DNA from: an uncultured Bacteroides sp.
GTDB lineage: Bacteria; Bacteroidota; Bacteroidia; Bacteroidales; Bacteroidaceae
DNA length: 18,440 bases
Reading direction: 5' to 3'
Assembly: GCA_900546355.1 (NCBI GenBank)
Contig: URCM01000063.1
Coordinates: forward strand, 1 to 18,440
The position numbers and the translations under genes are program-made. A model generated the notes under the pieces. That model did not search any database. It saw nothing but the letters and a program-made list of their open reading frames with translations, and was not told the DNA's origin. Below, in pieces: positions 1 to 6,618 of the stretch; within the stretch, counting starts at the first letter, position 1; every line of letters begins with the position of its first letter.

Positions 1-56
1 ATCTGACGAAGAACAGGAGCGAAAAGGACCAAAAAATCGCCCAAAGCACACACGAT

Positions 57-74
57 AAATTCAAAACAGCTTCT
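57..74 (+). repeat. 18-bp repeat, copy A (inverted partner at 18390-18407)
   Basis: The sequence AAATTCAAAACAGCTTCT is present here, and its exact reverse complement is present at 18390-18407. The flanks of the two copies are not clearly similar. Both copies lie in non-coding DNA at the outer edges of the gene block. It could be the conserved core of a dispersed intergenic repeat or a decayed insertion-sequence end. The identity is seen directly; the nature of the element is not known. Confidence 0.5.
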
Positions 75-224
75 GACTATTCCATTATAAAAAACGAGAA
101 AGACATCTCTTCCGGGTAACTTAAAAAAAATAAAGACAGACAAGACAAAATACTGCTACAACCAAAAGAGAGTCTTTCTCTTATTAAACCTACTAAAACT
201 TGATATTTACATGAACTAAATATC

Positions 225-365
225 CTAACTCTTGCGCTTTCCAAACGGGATAGACAATCCTATGAAAGCATTAACAGCCTTTGAGCTATTGCCGAAAAAC
301 ATATAATCCGTTTCCAAGAACAACGGCCCTAATTTCAATGCTAAGCCAAACGATTTTCCGCCACC
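225..365 (-). pseudogene. Probable 3' remnant of an outer-membrane beta-barrel protein
   Basis: Read on the minus strand, 46 codons are open before a TAG at 225-227. They encode a peptide starting GGGKSFGLALKLGPLFLETD and ending in GLSIPFGKRKS. Alternating hydrophobic strands, the GPLFL-type turn and the closing 'GLSIPFGK' resemble the last strands of Bacteroidetes outer-membrane barrel proteins (the group with conserved C-termini such as DUF5723-like proteins). An in-frame stop lies just upstream (366-368), and no matching upstream part is intact in the same frame. A different frame at about 371-500 is open and could be the preceding part after a frameshift. I infer a decayed gene whose 5' part was lost or replaced where the two-component genes now lie. 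The family name is tentative. Confidence 0.35.
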
Positions 366-507
366 CTATATAGGCGAATATCGTTAATTGTCTCCACAAA
401 AATAAAAAAATAGCCAATATCACCCATCCCATAAAAACCGGCATTTGCAACTATCGAATCGATTTCGCGTACTAAACGAGCAAAAATAGCGACTATATGG
501 TCAAAAG

Positions 508-1257
508 TTACAACTGGAAAAAGCGTTCGGCCATCATCTTCTTGTACTTTTTTGAGATAACCAGTTCTTCAGCCACATTAAAAGGAGGATACATAATACA
601 CTTGTTATCCTGTACCATGATCAGATAATGCAAATTAATGATATACGACTGATGAATCTGGATAAATACCGAATCGTAAGCACAAAGTTGTTCCGCCGTC
701 GTATTCCGGCGTAAAGGAAGGAAGGTCCCGTCGGTCAAAGCGACTTCCCATATCTTCCGGTTCGACAGATAACGGAAATAACCGATTTCAGAAGCCCGCA
801 AGAACCGCATGTCGCCCATAGGAGTAACCAACATGAACGGACGTTCTTTAAACAATGCCGAGGCACTTGCCAAATCGCACTTCACATTTTGTTCGCATAA
901 ACGCGACATGACTGTCTGCAATTCAACCGAATCGACAGGCTTCTGCAAAAAATCGAAAGCGGCACTGCGCAAAGCATCAATCACATATTTATTATACGCA
1001 GTATAAAAGACAACCCGCATCGTCCACGTAATATGGTCGCGCAAACGAGCCAGCACATCCATCCCCGACATATCGGGCAACTCCACATCCAAAAACACCA
1101 AGTCGGGTTTCATCTTCTCCATCAGCCTCAATCCCGTTGCTCCGTTCTGCGCCATACCTTCAACAGATACATACGGATAACGGCGAAGCTCAAAAGAAAG
1201 GTTATCAATAGCACTTTCTTCATCGTCTACAATAACTGTTTTAAACACCTGTTCCAT
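508..1257 (-). CDS. LytTR-family response regulator
   Basis: This 249-residue protein is a DNA-binding response regulator. Residues 5-125 form a receiver domain: acidic pocket D11-D12, phosphoacceptor D57 in the motif VFLDVELP, the conserved Thr in FYTAY (T86) and Lys in LQKPV (K106). Residues about 140-248 form a LytTR DNA-binding domain, with the usual FIQIHQSYIINL segment. It follows the sensor kinase gene and overlaps its 3' end by 17 bp, so the two are almost certainly co-transcribed and translationally coupled. It is known of the family that LytTR regulators bind direct repeats upstream of targets. The target here is unknown; the divergent aldose epimerase gene is a natural candidate because of its position, but that is inference. 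Start: the ATG at 1255-1257 gives a full-length receiver domain. Confidence 0.93.
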   Translation of the reverse strand: MEQVFKTVIVDDEESAIDNLSFELRRYPYVSVEGMAQNGATGLRLMEKMKPDLVFLDVELPDMSGMDVLARLRDHITWTMRVVFYTAYNKYVIDALRSAAFDFLQKPVDSVELQTVMSRLCEQNVKCDLASASALFKERPFMLVTPMGDMRFLRASEIGYFRYLSNRKIWEVALTDGTFLPLRRNTTAEQLCAYDSVFIQIHQSYIINLHYLIMVQDNKCIMYPPFNVAEELVISKKYKKMMAERFFQL

Positions 1258-3295
1258 AAAGAGGTTTCTTTTGTTTCTTCAATTCGTATGAGTAATCTAA
1301 CGGCAAACGGAAATAGACCTCGCACCCTGTCTCGTGCGCTTCCATTTCCACATTATCAATCCGCATCACTATCGGACGGTTATTATACGCGTTCAATAAC
1401 TGCAGCGTACGGATAATCACTTTCATCCCGGTACCGGTCCCTGAAGAGCCCGAACCAAGACGATACCCTCCTCCGTTGTCGCGAATAAACAATTCTATTT
1501 CATCGGCGTGCCGATGAATCCGTATGTCCAAATATTTTCGTCCTTCTTTTCCCCGCAGTCCATGTTTAATGGCATTTTCTACCGGAATCTGCAACAACAT
1601 AGCTGGAACCCTTATCGCATACGGATTGATTTCGGGATCCATCTTGAGCGTATACACAAAATCGGGTTGTAACGTCTTTCCTTCCAAATCAAGATAGGTC
1701 TGTACAAAATCTAATTCATCGTGCAACGTGACCGACAGACTATCGGCAAGCTCCAGATTACGGCGAATCAGCTTTATCAATTCGTTCAGGTTAGAATCCG
1801 CCTCTGAATCACGATTAGCCCGCACCTCACGATTCAACACATTAAATATAAAATGAGGGGAAATGCGATTACGGATATTCGCCAAGCGCAAAGACGTAAT
1901 TGCCGCATGCAGATTGCGTTCCACTTCCGCACGTTTTCTTTTCCGGTAAAGAAAAACGACCAAGCCCGCCATAGCAGCCAGTACAACCACCAACAGAGAT
2001 CCATACAGCCACTGGTTCAGCCGCAACACCTCATTTTCTTTTTGCTGAAGAGACATTTCTTTCTTCATCAGTGTACTGTCGCGCTGATAACGTAACGCGA
2101 TATCGGCCACCCTCATACGGATACGTTCGTTACGGGTAGAGTCGTCTATGCGGTTGTTCTCTTTCAAGTAATAGTAAGCCTGACGGAAGTTTCCGCTTTC
2201 CTCAAAATAGTGTTGCAAGTAACGGTTGCGTATATGCAACATATTAGGGTCGATGACATCCGGCTTCACGGCTTCCTTCAAACGTTTCCTCGCCAAAGGC
2301 AAATCATCTCTCTTCAGAGCCAATTCTATCAACTGTGTATCAATGTAATACAAAGCCGAAGTATTTTCCATTTCTTTAAAATAGTCGTAACACTGAGTCA
2401 GATAATAGGTTGCCGAATCGGTTTCGTCCATCAACAAGAAAACCTCGCCCAGGTTGATCATGGTCATGTTCCGCTCAAACTTCATTTCAGGATAACGATT
2501 CGTGAAATCCAGCAAACGGCGGAAATAGGCCAGTGCCGAAGGATAATCTTGCCGGTAATAATACGAATTACCCCGGTTGTTCAGGTAAATATGCTTTTCG
2601 TATGGCTGCATCCGGTCGAAATACTTCCCTGCCAGGCCGTAATAATAATCGCAACGGGCAAAGTCGCGCAAATTCATATTAACCTGCGCCAATCCATAAT
2701 AGATAGGGAAACGTTCTTCGTCGGGCATCTGCAACGAGTCGGCCAATGCCAATGCTTTCCGGTACCAAAACGAACTCCGGTCGTATTTGCCATCGCCTCC
2801 ATACGCATCGGCTAAATTCAGTGCGACATTAAGCGATTTATGTTTATCGTCTATCCGCTCGCAGAAACGGTATGCCTCATCGAAAGCCATCCGCGCGGAA
2901 TCGAACACAGCCATACGGGCATACAAATTCCCTTTCATATTCCATACTTCAGCGCCCAGTTGCCAAAACCGTATGCCGGAAGATACAGACGCCTCACGGC
3001 AAAAGCCCTCCGCCAAGCGTAAAAAATATTCCGCCGAATCTGCTTCCGACATGAACATTTTCGCTTTTGCCTTCATGACAAGCAATTGATAATAAGTAAT
3101 GCTGTCGCTTACCAAAGGCAATATGCTATCCACTTTGCTACACACAAAAACAGGGCGACCGCTCAACGAGTCCTCCCACCCGGCAAACAAATGCATGCAA
3201 ACATCCGTGTCTTTCACCGGCTTTTTCCAGCCACAACTCCCTATCACACCTATCAGAAAGCCTCCGAGCAATAACCATATTATTCTTTTGAGCAT
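1241..3295 (-). CDS. LytS-type sensor histidine kinase with TPR sensor region
   Basis: From the ATG at 3293-3295 this is a 684-residue membrane sensor kinase. The N-terminus (MLKRIIWLLLGGFLIGVIGSC) is a signal sequence with a lipobox-like I-G-S-C, cysteine 21. Residues about 60-400 are rich in paired helices of the tetratricopeptide type. One transmembrane helix lies near 430-450, followed by a basic stretch (YRKRKR). The His_kinase domain has the signature ISPHFIFNVLN, with His481 as the predicted phosphorylation site. The ATPase domain has an N-box (PVENAIKHG, Asn574), a DNGGG box (about 606) and a GTGTG box (about 620). An in-frame ATG 63 codons upstream exists, but those codons would extend across a good promoter at 3325-3356 and would bury the signal sequence, so I prefer the shorter form. 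It is paired with the overlapping LytTR regulator. The ligand is unknown. Confidence 0.9.
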   Translation of the reverse strand: MLKRIIWLLLGGFLIGVIGSCGWKKPVKDTDVCMHLFAGWEDSLSGRPVFVCSKVDSILPLVSDSITYYQLLVMKAKAKMFMSEADSAEYFLRLAEGFCREASVSSGIRFWQLGAEVWNMKGNLYARMAVFDSARMAFDEAYRFCERIDDKHKSLNVALNLADAYGGDGKYDRSSFWYRKALALADSLQMPDEERFPIYYGLAQVNMNLRDFARCDYYYGLAGKYFDRMQPYEKHIYLNNRGNSYYYRQDYPSALAYFRRLLDFTNRYPEMKFERNMTMINLGEVFLLMDETDSATYYLTQCYDYFKEMENTSALYYIDTQLIELALKRDDLPLARKRLKEAVKPDVIDPNMLHIRNRYLQHYFEESGNFRQAYYYLKENNRIDDSTRNERIRMRVADIALRYQRDSTLMKKEMSLQQKENEVLRLNQWLYGSLLVVVLAAMAGLVVFLYRKRKRAEVERNLHAAITSLRLANIRNRISPHFIFNVLNREVRANRDSEADSNLNELIKLIRRNLELADSLSVTLHDELDFVQTYLDLEGKTLQPDFVYTLKMDPEINPYAIRVPAMLLQIPVENAIKHGLRGKEGRKYLDIRIHRHADEIELFIRDNGGGYRLGSGSSGTGTGMKVIIRTLQLLNAYNNRPIVMRIDNVEMEAHETGCEVYFRLPLDYSYELKKQKKPLYGTGV

Positions 3296-3324
3296 ATATT
3301 GTCTTGTTTTACGTCTTATAAAGG

Positions 3325-3356
3325 CAAATGTATGTAAAAAATGTACACAAAGCAAA
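3325..3356 (-). promoter_or_regulatory. Bacteroides-type promoter for the sensor kinase/regulator operon
   Basis: On the minus strand the sequence reads TTTG (3353-3356), 20 bases, then TACATTTG (3325-3332). This matches the known Bacteroides sigma-ABfr consensus TTTG-N19-21-TAnnTTTG exactly. Transcription would begin near 3318, about 23 bases before the ATG at 3295, which also supports the chosen start of the kinase gene. Confidence 0.65.
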
Positions 3357-3397
3357 AATATATCAAATAAATTACGCACACAAACCGGGAAAATCAT

Positions 3398-3405
3398 TAC
3401 TTTTG
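3398..3405 (+). promoter_or_regulatory. Candidate -7 element for the LacX-type epimerase gene
   Basis: TACTTTTG matches the Bacteroides -7 consensus TAnnTTTG. Transcription would start near 3412, leaving a leader of about 40 bases before the ATG at 3453. No clear TTTG lies 19-21 bases upstream, so the promoter may be weak or need an activator, for example the divergently encoded regulator (inference). A purine-rich AGGAAAG at about 3441-3449 could serve as ribosome-binding site. Confidence 0.45.
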
Positions 3406-3452
3406 GATAAAAATTCAACCGAAACAATAAACATCTTAAAAAGGAAAGAAAG

Positions 3453-4337
3453 ATGAAAACATTATCGAATGACAAAGTCAGCATTCAAGTAGCCGATCAC
3501 GGAGCCGAACTGATAAGCATCACCGCCAATGGAACAGAATATCTATGGCAAGCCGATCCCCGTTTTTGGGCACGCCACTCACCTGTCCTGTTCCCTATCG
3601 TAGGACGGGTATGGGACAACACATACCGCCACAAAGGAAGCTTGTACGAACTGGGACAACACGGTTTTGCCCGTGACATGGATTTCCAGTTAACTTACGA
3701 AGAAGAAAACGCACTGATTTACAGCCTGGAGAGCAACGATGAGACATTAAAGAAATATCCGTTCCCGTTCGTCCTGGAAGTAGGTTATCGCTTAAAAGGA
3801 AACCGCATCGAAGTAATGTGGAGCGTGCAAAACACAGGAAATGACAATATGTACTTCCAGATAGGGGCACATCCAGCCTTCAACTACCGTGACTTCGACC
3901 CTGTAACCAATGAAAAAGGATTCCTGTTTTTCGGTAAAGACAAAAACTCATTAGAATACGTTTCGCCTACCGAAAAAGGATGCACCTCGAACAAACGGAA
4001 CACCTTAAAGCTAAACGAAGGGACGCTGGAACTTACACCCGCCACTTTCCTATGCGACACCTACATGTTCGACAACAGCCAACTGAAGAAAATAACACTG
4101 GCGGATAAAACCAAGAATCCGTATATCAGCTTAGAATTCGATAGCCCGCTGGTTGCTATCTGGTCGCCGACGGTGGCTCACCCCGATGTTCCGTTTATCT
4201 GCATTGAGCCGTGGTACGGACGTTGTGACACAGTAGGTTATCGAGGCGAATTCAAAGACCGCGAATGGATGCAGTGTCTTGAGCCAGACAAGAGTTTCGA
4301 TGCCGGATACTCCATCATACTGGAAGACGTACGCTGA
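3453..4337 (+). CDS. Aldose 1-epimerase family protein, LacX-like, cytosolic
   Basis: This 294-residue protein has no signal peptide and belongs to the galactose mutarotase-like superfamily, in the LacX/Slr1438-type branch. These enzymes interconvert alpha and beta anomers of aldoses or act on hexose 6-phosphates. Seen in the sequence: the early arginine-containing segment FPIVGRVWDN (47-56), H70 in GQHGFARD, H140 in GAHPAFNYR and E252 in CIEPWYG, which occupy the positions of the catalytic histidine and glutamate in the family. It is clearly a different lineage from the lipoprotein mutarotase at 15052-16203. It is divergent from the two-component genes, with about 157 bp between the starts, and is followed after 20 bp by a TIGR03915 gene. 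The exact substrate cannot be read from sequence. Confidence 0.88.
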   Translation: MKTLSNDKVSIQVADHGAELISITANGTEYLWQADPRFWARHSPVLFPIVGRVWDNTYRHKGSLYELGQHGFARDMDFQLTYEEENALIYSLESNDETLKKYPFPFVLEVGYRLKGNRIEVMWSVQNTGNDNMYFQIGAHPAFNYRDFDPVTNEKGFLFFGKDKNSLEYVSPTEKGCTSNKRNTLKLNEGTLELTPATFLCDTYMFDNSQLKKITLADKTKNPYISLEFDSPLVAIWSPTVAHPDVPFICIEPWYGRCDTVGYRGEFKDREWMQCLEPDKSFDAGYSIILEDVR

Positions 4338-4357
4338 AAAATCCCCAGTCCGCCACT

Positions 4358-5125
4358 ATGACTATTTATCTTTACGACGGGACATTCGAAGGTTTGCTTA
4401 CGGCTCTGTTTGACGCTTACGTCCGCCGGACATTTCCCGACGGACTTTTGCGCGAAACAGAGCCGTTGCCTCTTTTCTATGATGAAGCCTATCATGTAAT
4501 AACCGATTTAGAAAAAGCCGGACGGGTATGGAAAGGATTATGCAGGAAACTTCCGCACCACTCGATTACGCTGGTCACATACTGCTGGCTATCCGAAAAC
4601 CCGGAAGCCCCCCTGCTGCTGATGCGATATATGAAAAAGGTATTCGATGCCCAACAAGCGATTGACACCAATTTTGCCGATTCTACCGTATTAAGAGTAA
4701 CGCAACTCGGCAGAAAAGTCGGCGGAGAACGTTACCGCATCCTTCAGTTCATGCGTTTTCAAAAACTTGCCGACGGCACATATTTCGGCGTTATGGAACC
4801 TCTTTACAATGTTTTATCGCTAACCATCGGTCACTTCCGCGACCGTTTCGCCGACCAACGATGGATTGTTTACGACGCCCGCCGCCGCTTCGGATATTAT
4901 TACGACGGTACGGAAATAAGCGAAATCACATTTGCCGATGCTTCACAAGCGGCTTTACTCACCGGGAAACCCGATGAAAGCCTATTGGACAAAAGCGAAA
5001 AGCTCTACCAAATGTTATGGAAAAACTACTTCGATTCCATCTGCATCCGCGAACGCCTGAATCCGGTAAAGCATAAAAAAGACATGCCCGTACGCTACTG
5101 GAAATTCCTGACAGAAAAAACATAA
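4358..5125 (+). CDS. TIGR03915/DUF4130 family probable DNA metabolism protein
   Basis: This 255-residue soluble protein opens with the family-typical start (IYLYDGTFEGLLTALFDAY) and ends with the characteristic run containing RLNPVKHKKDMPVRYWKFLTE; the ILQFMRFQKLADGTYFG segment near 125-145 is also typical. Proteins of this family (TIGR03915, Pfam DUF4130) are found next to, or fused with, DNA-related enzymes: usually a radical SAM protein (TIGR03916), and in other groups a uracil-DNA glycosylase-like domain. The molecular activity is not established. Here the usual radical SAM partner is absent on both sides: the upstream neighbour is a mutarotase and the downstream one is a convergent vitamin B6 kinase. 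The 20-bp gap to the upstream gene suggests co-transcription with it. No strong Shine-Dalgarno site is visible. Confidence 0.82.
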   Translation: MTIYLYDGTFEGLLTALFDAYVRRTFPDGLLRETEPLPLFYDEAYHVITDLEKAGRVWKGLCRKLPHHSITLVTYCWLSENPEAPLLLMRYMKKVFDAQQAIDTNFADSTVLRVTQLGRKVGGERYRILQFMRFQKLADGTYFGVMEPLYNVLSLTIGHFRDRFADQRWIVYDARRRFGYYYDGTEISEITFADASQAALLTGKPDESLLDKSEKLYQMLWKNYFDSICIRERLNPVKHKKDMPVRYWKFLTEKT

Positions 5126-5138
5126 CTGCATCACAGAC

Positions 5139-5199
5139 ACGATTAGTAATCGTCACACTGTACGATTAGTAATCGTCACGCCGCACGATTACTAATCGT
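5139..5199. repeat. Three 15-bp palindromes at exact 23-bp spacing
   Basis: ACGATTAGTAATCGT occurs at 5139-5153 and 5162-5176, and its reverse complement (centre C instead of G) at 5185-5199. Each unit is a perfect 7-bp inverted repeat around one central base. The centres fall at 5146, 5169 and 5192, that is, two steps of 23 bp. The first two units share the trailing TCAC. The array starts 13 bp after the stop codon of the TIGR03915 gene, in the gap between two convergent genes. Each unit could form a small hairpin, so bidirectional termination or 3'-end protection is possible; a REP-like family or protein-binding array are alternatives. Confidence 0.8.
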
Positions 5200-5362
5200 G
5201 CCAATGTTGCAGTTATACAGATGAAACAGCTTATTGCAACCGTGGTACGGGCTGATTCGGTTTGATTACGGCAAAGCAGAAAACAAAATAACCTTGCGAA
5301 ATCCATATTAAAAAAAGACACAACCTTGCCTCCCCCGAAACATCCGTGTGAACACAAAATAC

Positions 5363-6370
5363 TTATTCCACCAGTTCGTAGCTGCTTACCTGTATCGGCA
5401 TATCCAAATTATGAAGGACTTTCTCCAGCATGATGCCTTCCATGTTATCATACTCATAGCCGAACGTGGCACGGATACCCTGCAAGATAAACTGCGTAGC
5501 GCGGTCGAGTGCGATGGGAAGGCTATCACCCTGCATCAACGAACCGGTAATAACGCTGGTAAACGTATCGCCCGTACCCGGATAGTGGGCAGGCAAATAA
5601 GGACATGTCACCTTCCAATAGCGACTCCCGAAGCGGTTGTAAGCATACACGGATGTAGAGTGCGGGTCGTCCTGCACCGGCACGCTGGTCACAATAACAA
5701 TGCTCGGCCCCTTATCAGACAAGGCTTTTAACGCCGCTTTCAGTTCGGCATCACCCAGCCGCTCTTGGAAAGGCATATCAAGCAGGCGAAACAGTTCAGT
5801 CATGTTGGGGGTAATGATATCCGCCAAGCAAATCAACTTCTTCATTTCGGTCACCATTTCTTCGGTCATACCCTTATACAAGCTGCCGTTGTCGCCCATC
5901 ACGGGGTCGATTACGACCAAATCAGTAGGCCGGCGGAACTTCCGGATAAAATCTTCTACAATCCGCGCCTGACGAGGCGACCCCAAATAGCCCGAATAGA
6001 AAGCATCGAAATGGCAATCCAATTGTTCCCAGTTATCAATAATACGTTGCATTTCATCGGTCAGATCGAGGAAAGAATAAATAGGATACTGGGTATGATT
6101 GGACAAGATGGCGGTAGGAAGCGGACATACCTGAAGCCCCATCGAGGAAAGAATCGGAATAACCGCCATCAGCGATACCCTTCCTACACCCGAAAGGTCG
6201 TGTATAGCCACCACTTTTTTGCTACGGTTATGAAAAAGCCGTTCGCACGGAGGGTTTGCCAGTCCTGTGCGAGCAACCGTTTTTTTCCGTTTGTACTTGT
6301 TCTCTTTCTCCCAGGCCGCCTTCCGTGCCTGATACGACTCAAATTGCTTTTCGATATAGTTGTCTGCCAT
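5363..6370 (-). CDS. Pyridoxal/pyridoxamine kinase with N-terminal extension
   Basis: This 335-residue protein is a ribokinase-superfamily vitamin B6 kinase of the PdxK/PdxY type, which phosphorylates pyridoxal, pyridoxamine and pyridoxine with ATP (EC 2.7.1.35). The kinase part starts near residue 52 (VVAIHDLSGVGRVSLM), continues through LSNHTQYP (89-96), VVIDPVMGDNG (152-162) and ITPNMTEL (186-193), and ends with PGTGDTFTS (264-272), where D268 is the expected catalytic base. Residues 1-50 are a highly charged, Lys/Arg-rich tail not present in well-known PdxK/PdxY proteins. The ATG at 6368-6370 is the only upstream start that covers this tail; a start closer to residue 50 lacks an ATG. It is transcribed towards the palindromes at 5139-5199. 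Salvage of B6 would serve general metabolism; there is no visible link to arabinose. Confidence 0.9.
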   Translation of the reverse strand: MADNYIEKQFESYQARKAAWEKENKYKRKKTVARTGLANPPCERLFHNRSKKVVAIHDLSGVGRVSLMAVIPILSSMGLQVCPLPTAILSNHTQYPIYSFLDLTDEMQRIIDNWEQLDCHFDAFYSGYLGSPRQARIVEDFIRKFRRPTDLVVIDPVMGDNGSLYKGMTEEMVTEMKKLICLADIITPNMTELFRLLDMPFQERLGDAELKAALKALSDKGPSIVIVTSVPVQDDPHSTSVYAYNRFGSRYWKVTCPYLPAHYPGTGDTFTSVITGSLMQGDSLPIALDRATQFILQGIRATFGYEYDNMEGIMLEKVLHNLDMPIQVSSYELVE

Positions 6371-6408
6371 TTAAATGTGAATATTGAGAGTTCAACGTTA
6401 TCTTGATG

Positions 6409-6440
6409 CAAAGGACGTTACTTTTTACGGAACAAACAAA
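6409..6440 (-). promoter_or_regulatory. Candidate promoter of the vitamin B6 kinase gene
   Basis: On the minus strand TTTG (6437-6440) is followed after 20 bases by GTCCTTTG (6409-6416). The TTTG boxes and spacing fit the Bacteroides consensus, but the first two bases of the -7 box are GT rather than TA. The start would be near 6402, about 30 bases before the ATG at 6370. Confidence 0.35.
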
Positions 6441-6533
6441 CTTTTCCCGCTTTAATTTGCTTTTCTGGTGGTTTGGACCGTCATAACGGAAGATGTGTCC
6501 TGCAATCCTCGCCTAAGGCGAACGTACAAACAT

Positions 6534-6609
6534 AAAGAAGCACGGACACACTCCCCTCATGCACAAATGTCTTAAGACCGTGCATGCGTTTGTGTATTCG
6601 TGCTTCTTT
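6534..6609 (-). terminator. Large nested hairpin ending the arabinose locus
   Basis: AAAGAAGCACG (6534-6544) pairs perfectly with CGTGCTTCTTT (6599-6609). Inside this, ACACA (6546-6550) pairs with TGTGT (6591-6595), CATGCAC (6558-6564) pairs with GTGCATG (6580-6586), and the centre holds the palindrome GTCTTAAGAC (6569-6578). On the minus strand the hairpin begins 9 bases after the GH51 stop codon and is followed by a T-rich stretch, as expected of an intrinsic terminator, though it is much longer than usual. A smaller hairpin TCGCC-TAA-GGCGA (6509-6521) follows. Confidence 0.65.
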
Positions 6610-6618
6610 CTTAGTGTC

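Larger units (their letters stand above)
1..507. other. Gene-poor, AT-rich stretch at left edge
   Basis: There is no intact coding region in these 507 bases. The stretch lies downstream of the response regulator gene, which ends at 508 on the minus strand. It contains one copy of an 18-bp sequence repeated at the other end of the window (57-74), a small hairpin with 6-bp arms AAGAGA/TCTCTT (166-182) that could be a weak minus-strand terminator, and a probable gene remnant (225-365). A second frame at about 371-520 on the minus strand is open for roughly 50 codons and could be an upstream, frameshifted part of the same remnant, but this is uncertain. Confidence 0.6.

Noticed and set aside
3296..3484. 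Extended N-terminus (63 extra codons) of the sensor kinase
   Set aside because: It spans an excellent promoter and would place the signal/lipobox sequence internally; the shorter start fits the promoter and the signal.
5139..5199. Possible CRISPR array at the three regularly spaced palindromes
   Set aside because: Repeat units are 15 bp with 8-bp gaps, spacers are too short and no cas genes are present.
5765..6406. Plus-strand open frame of 213 codons opposite the B6 kinase gene
   Set aside because: Antisense shadow; the minus strand has all kinase motifs in one frame.
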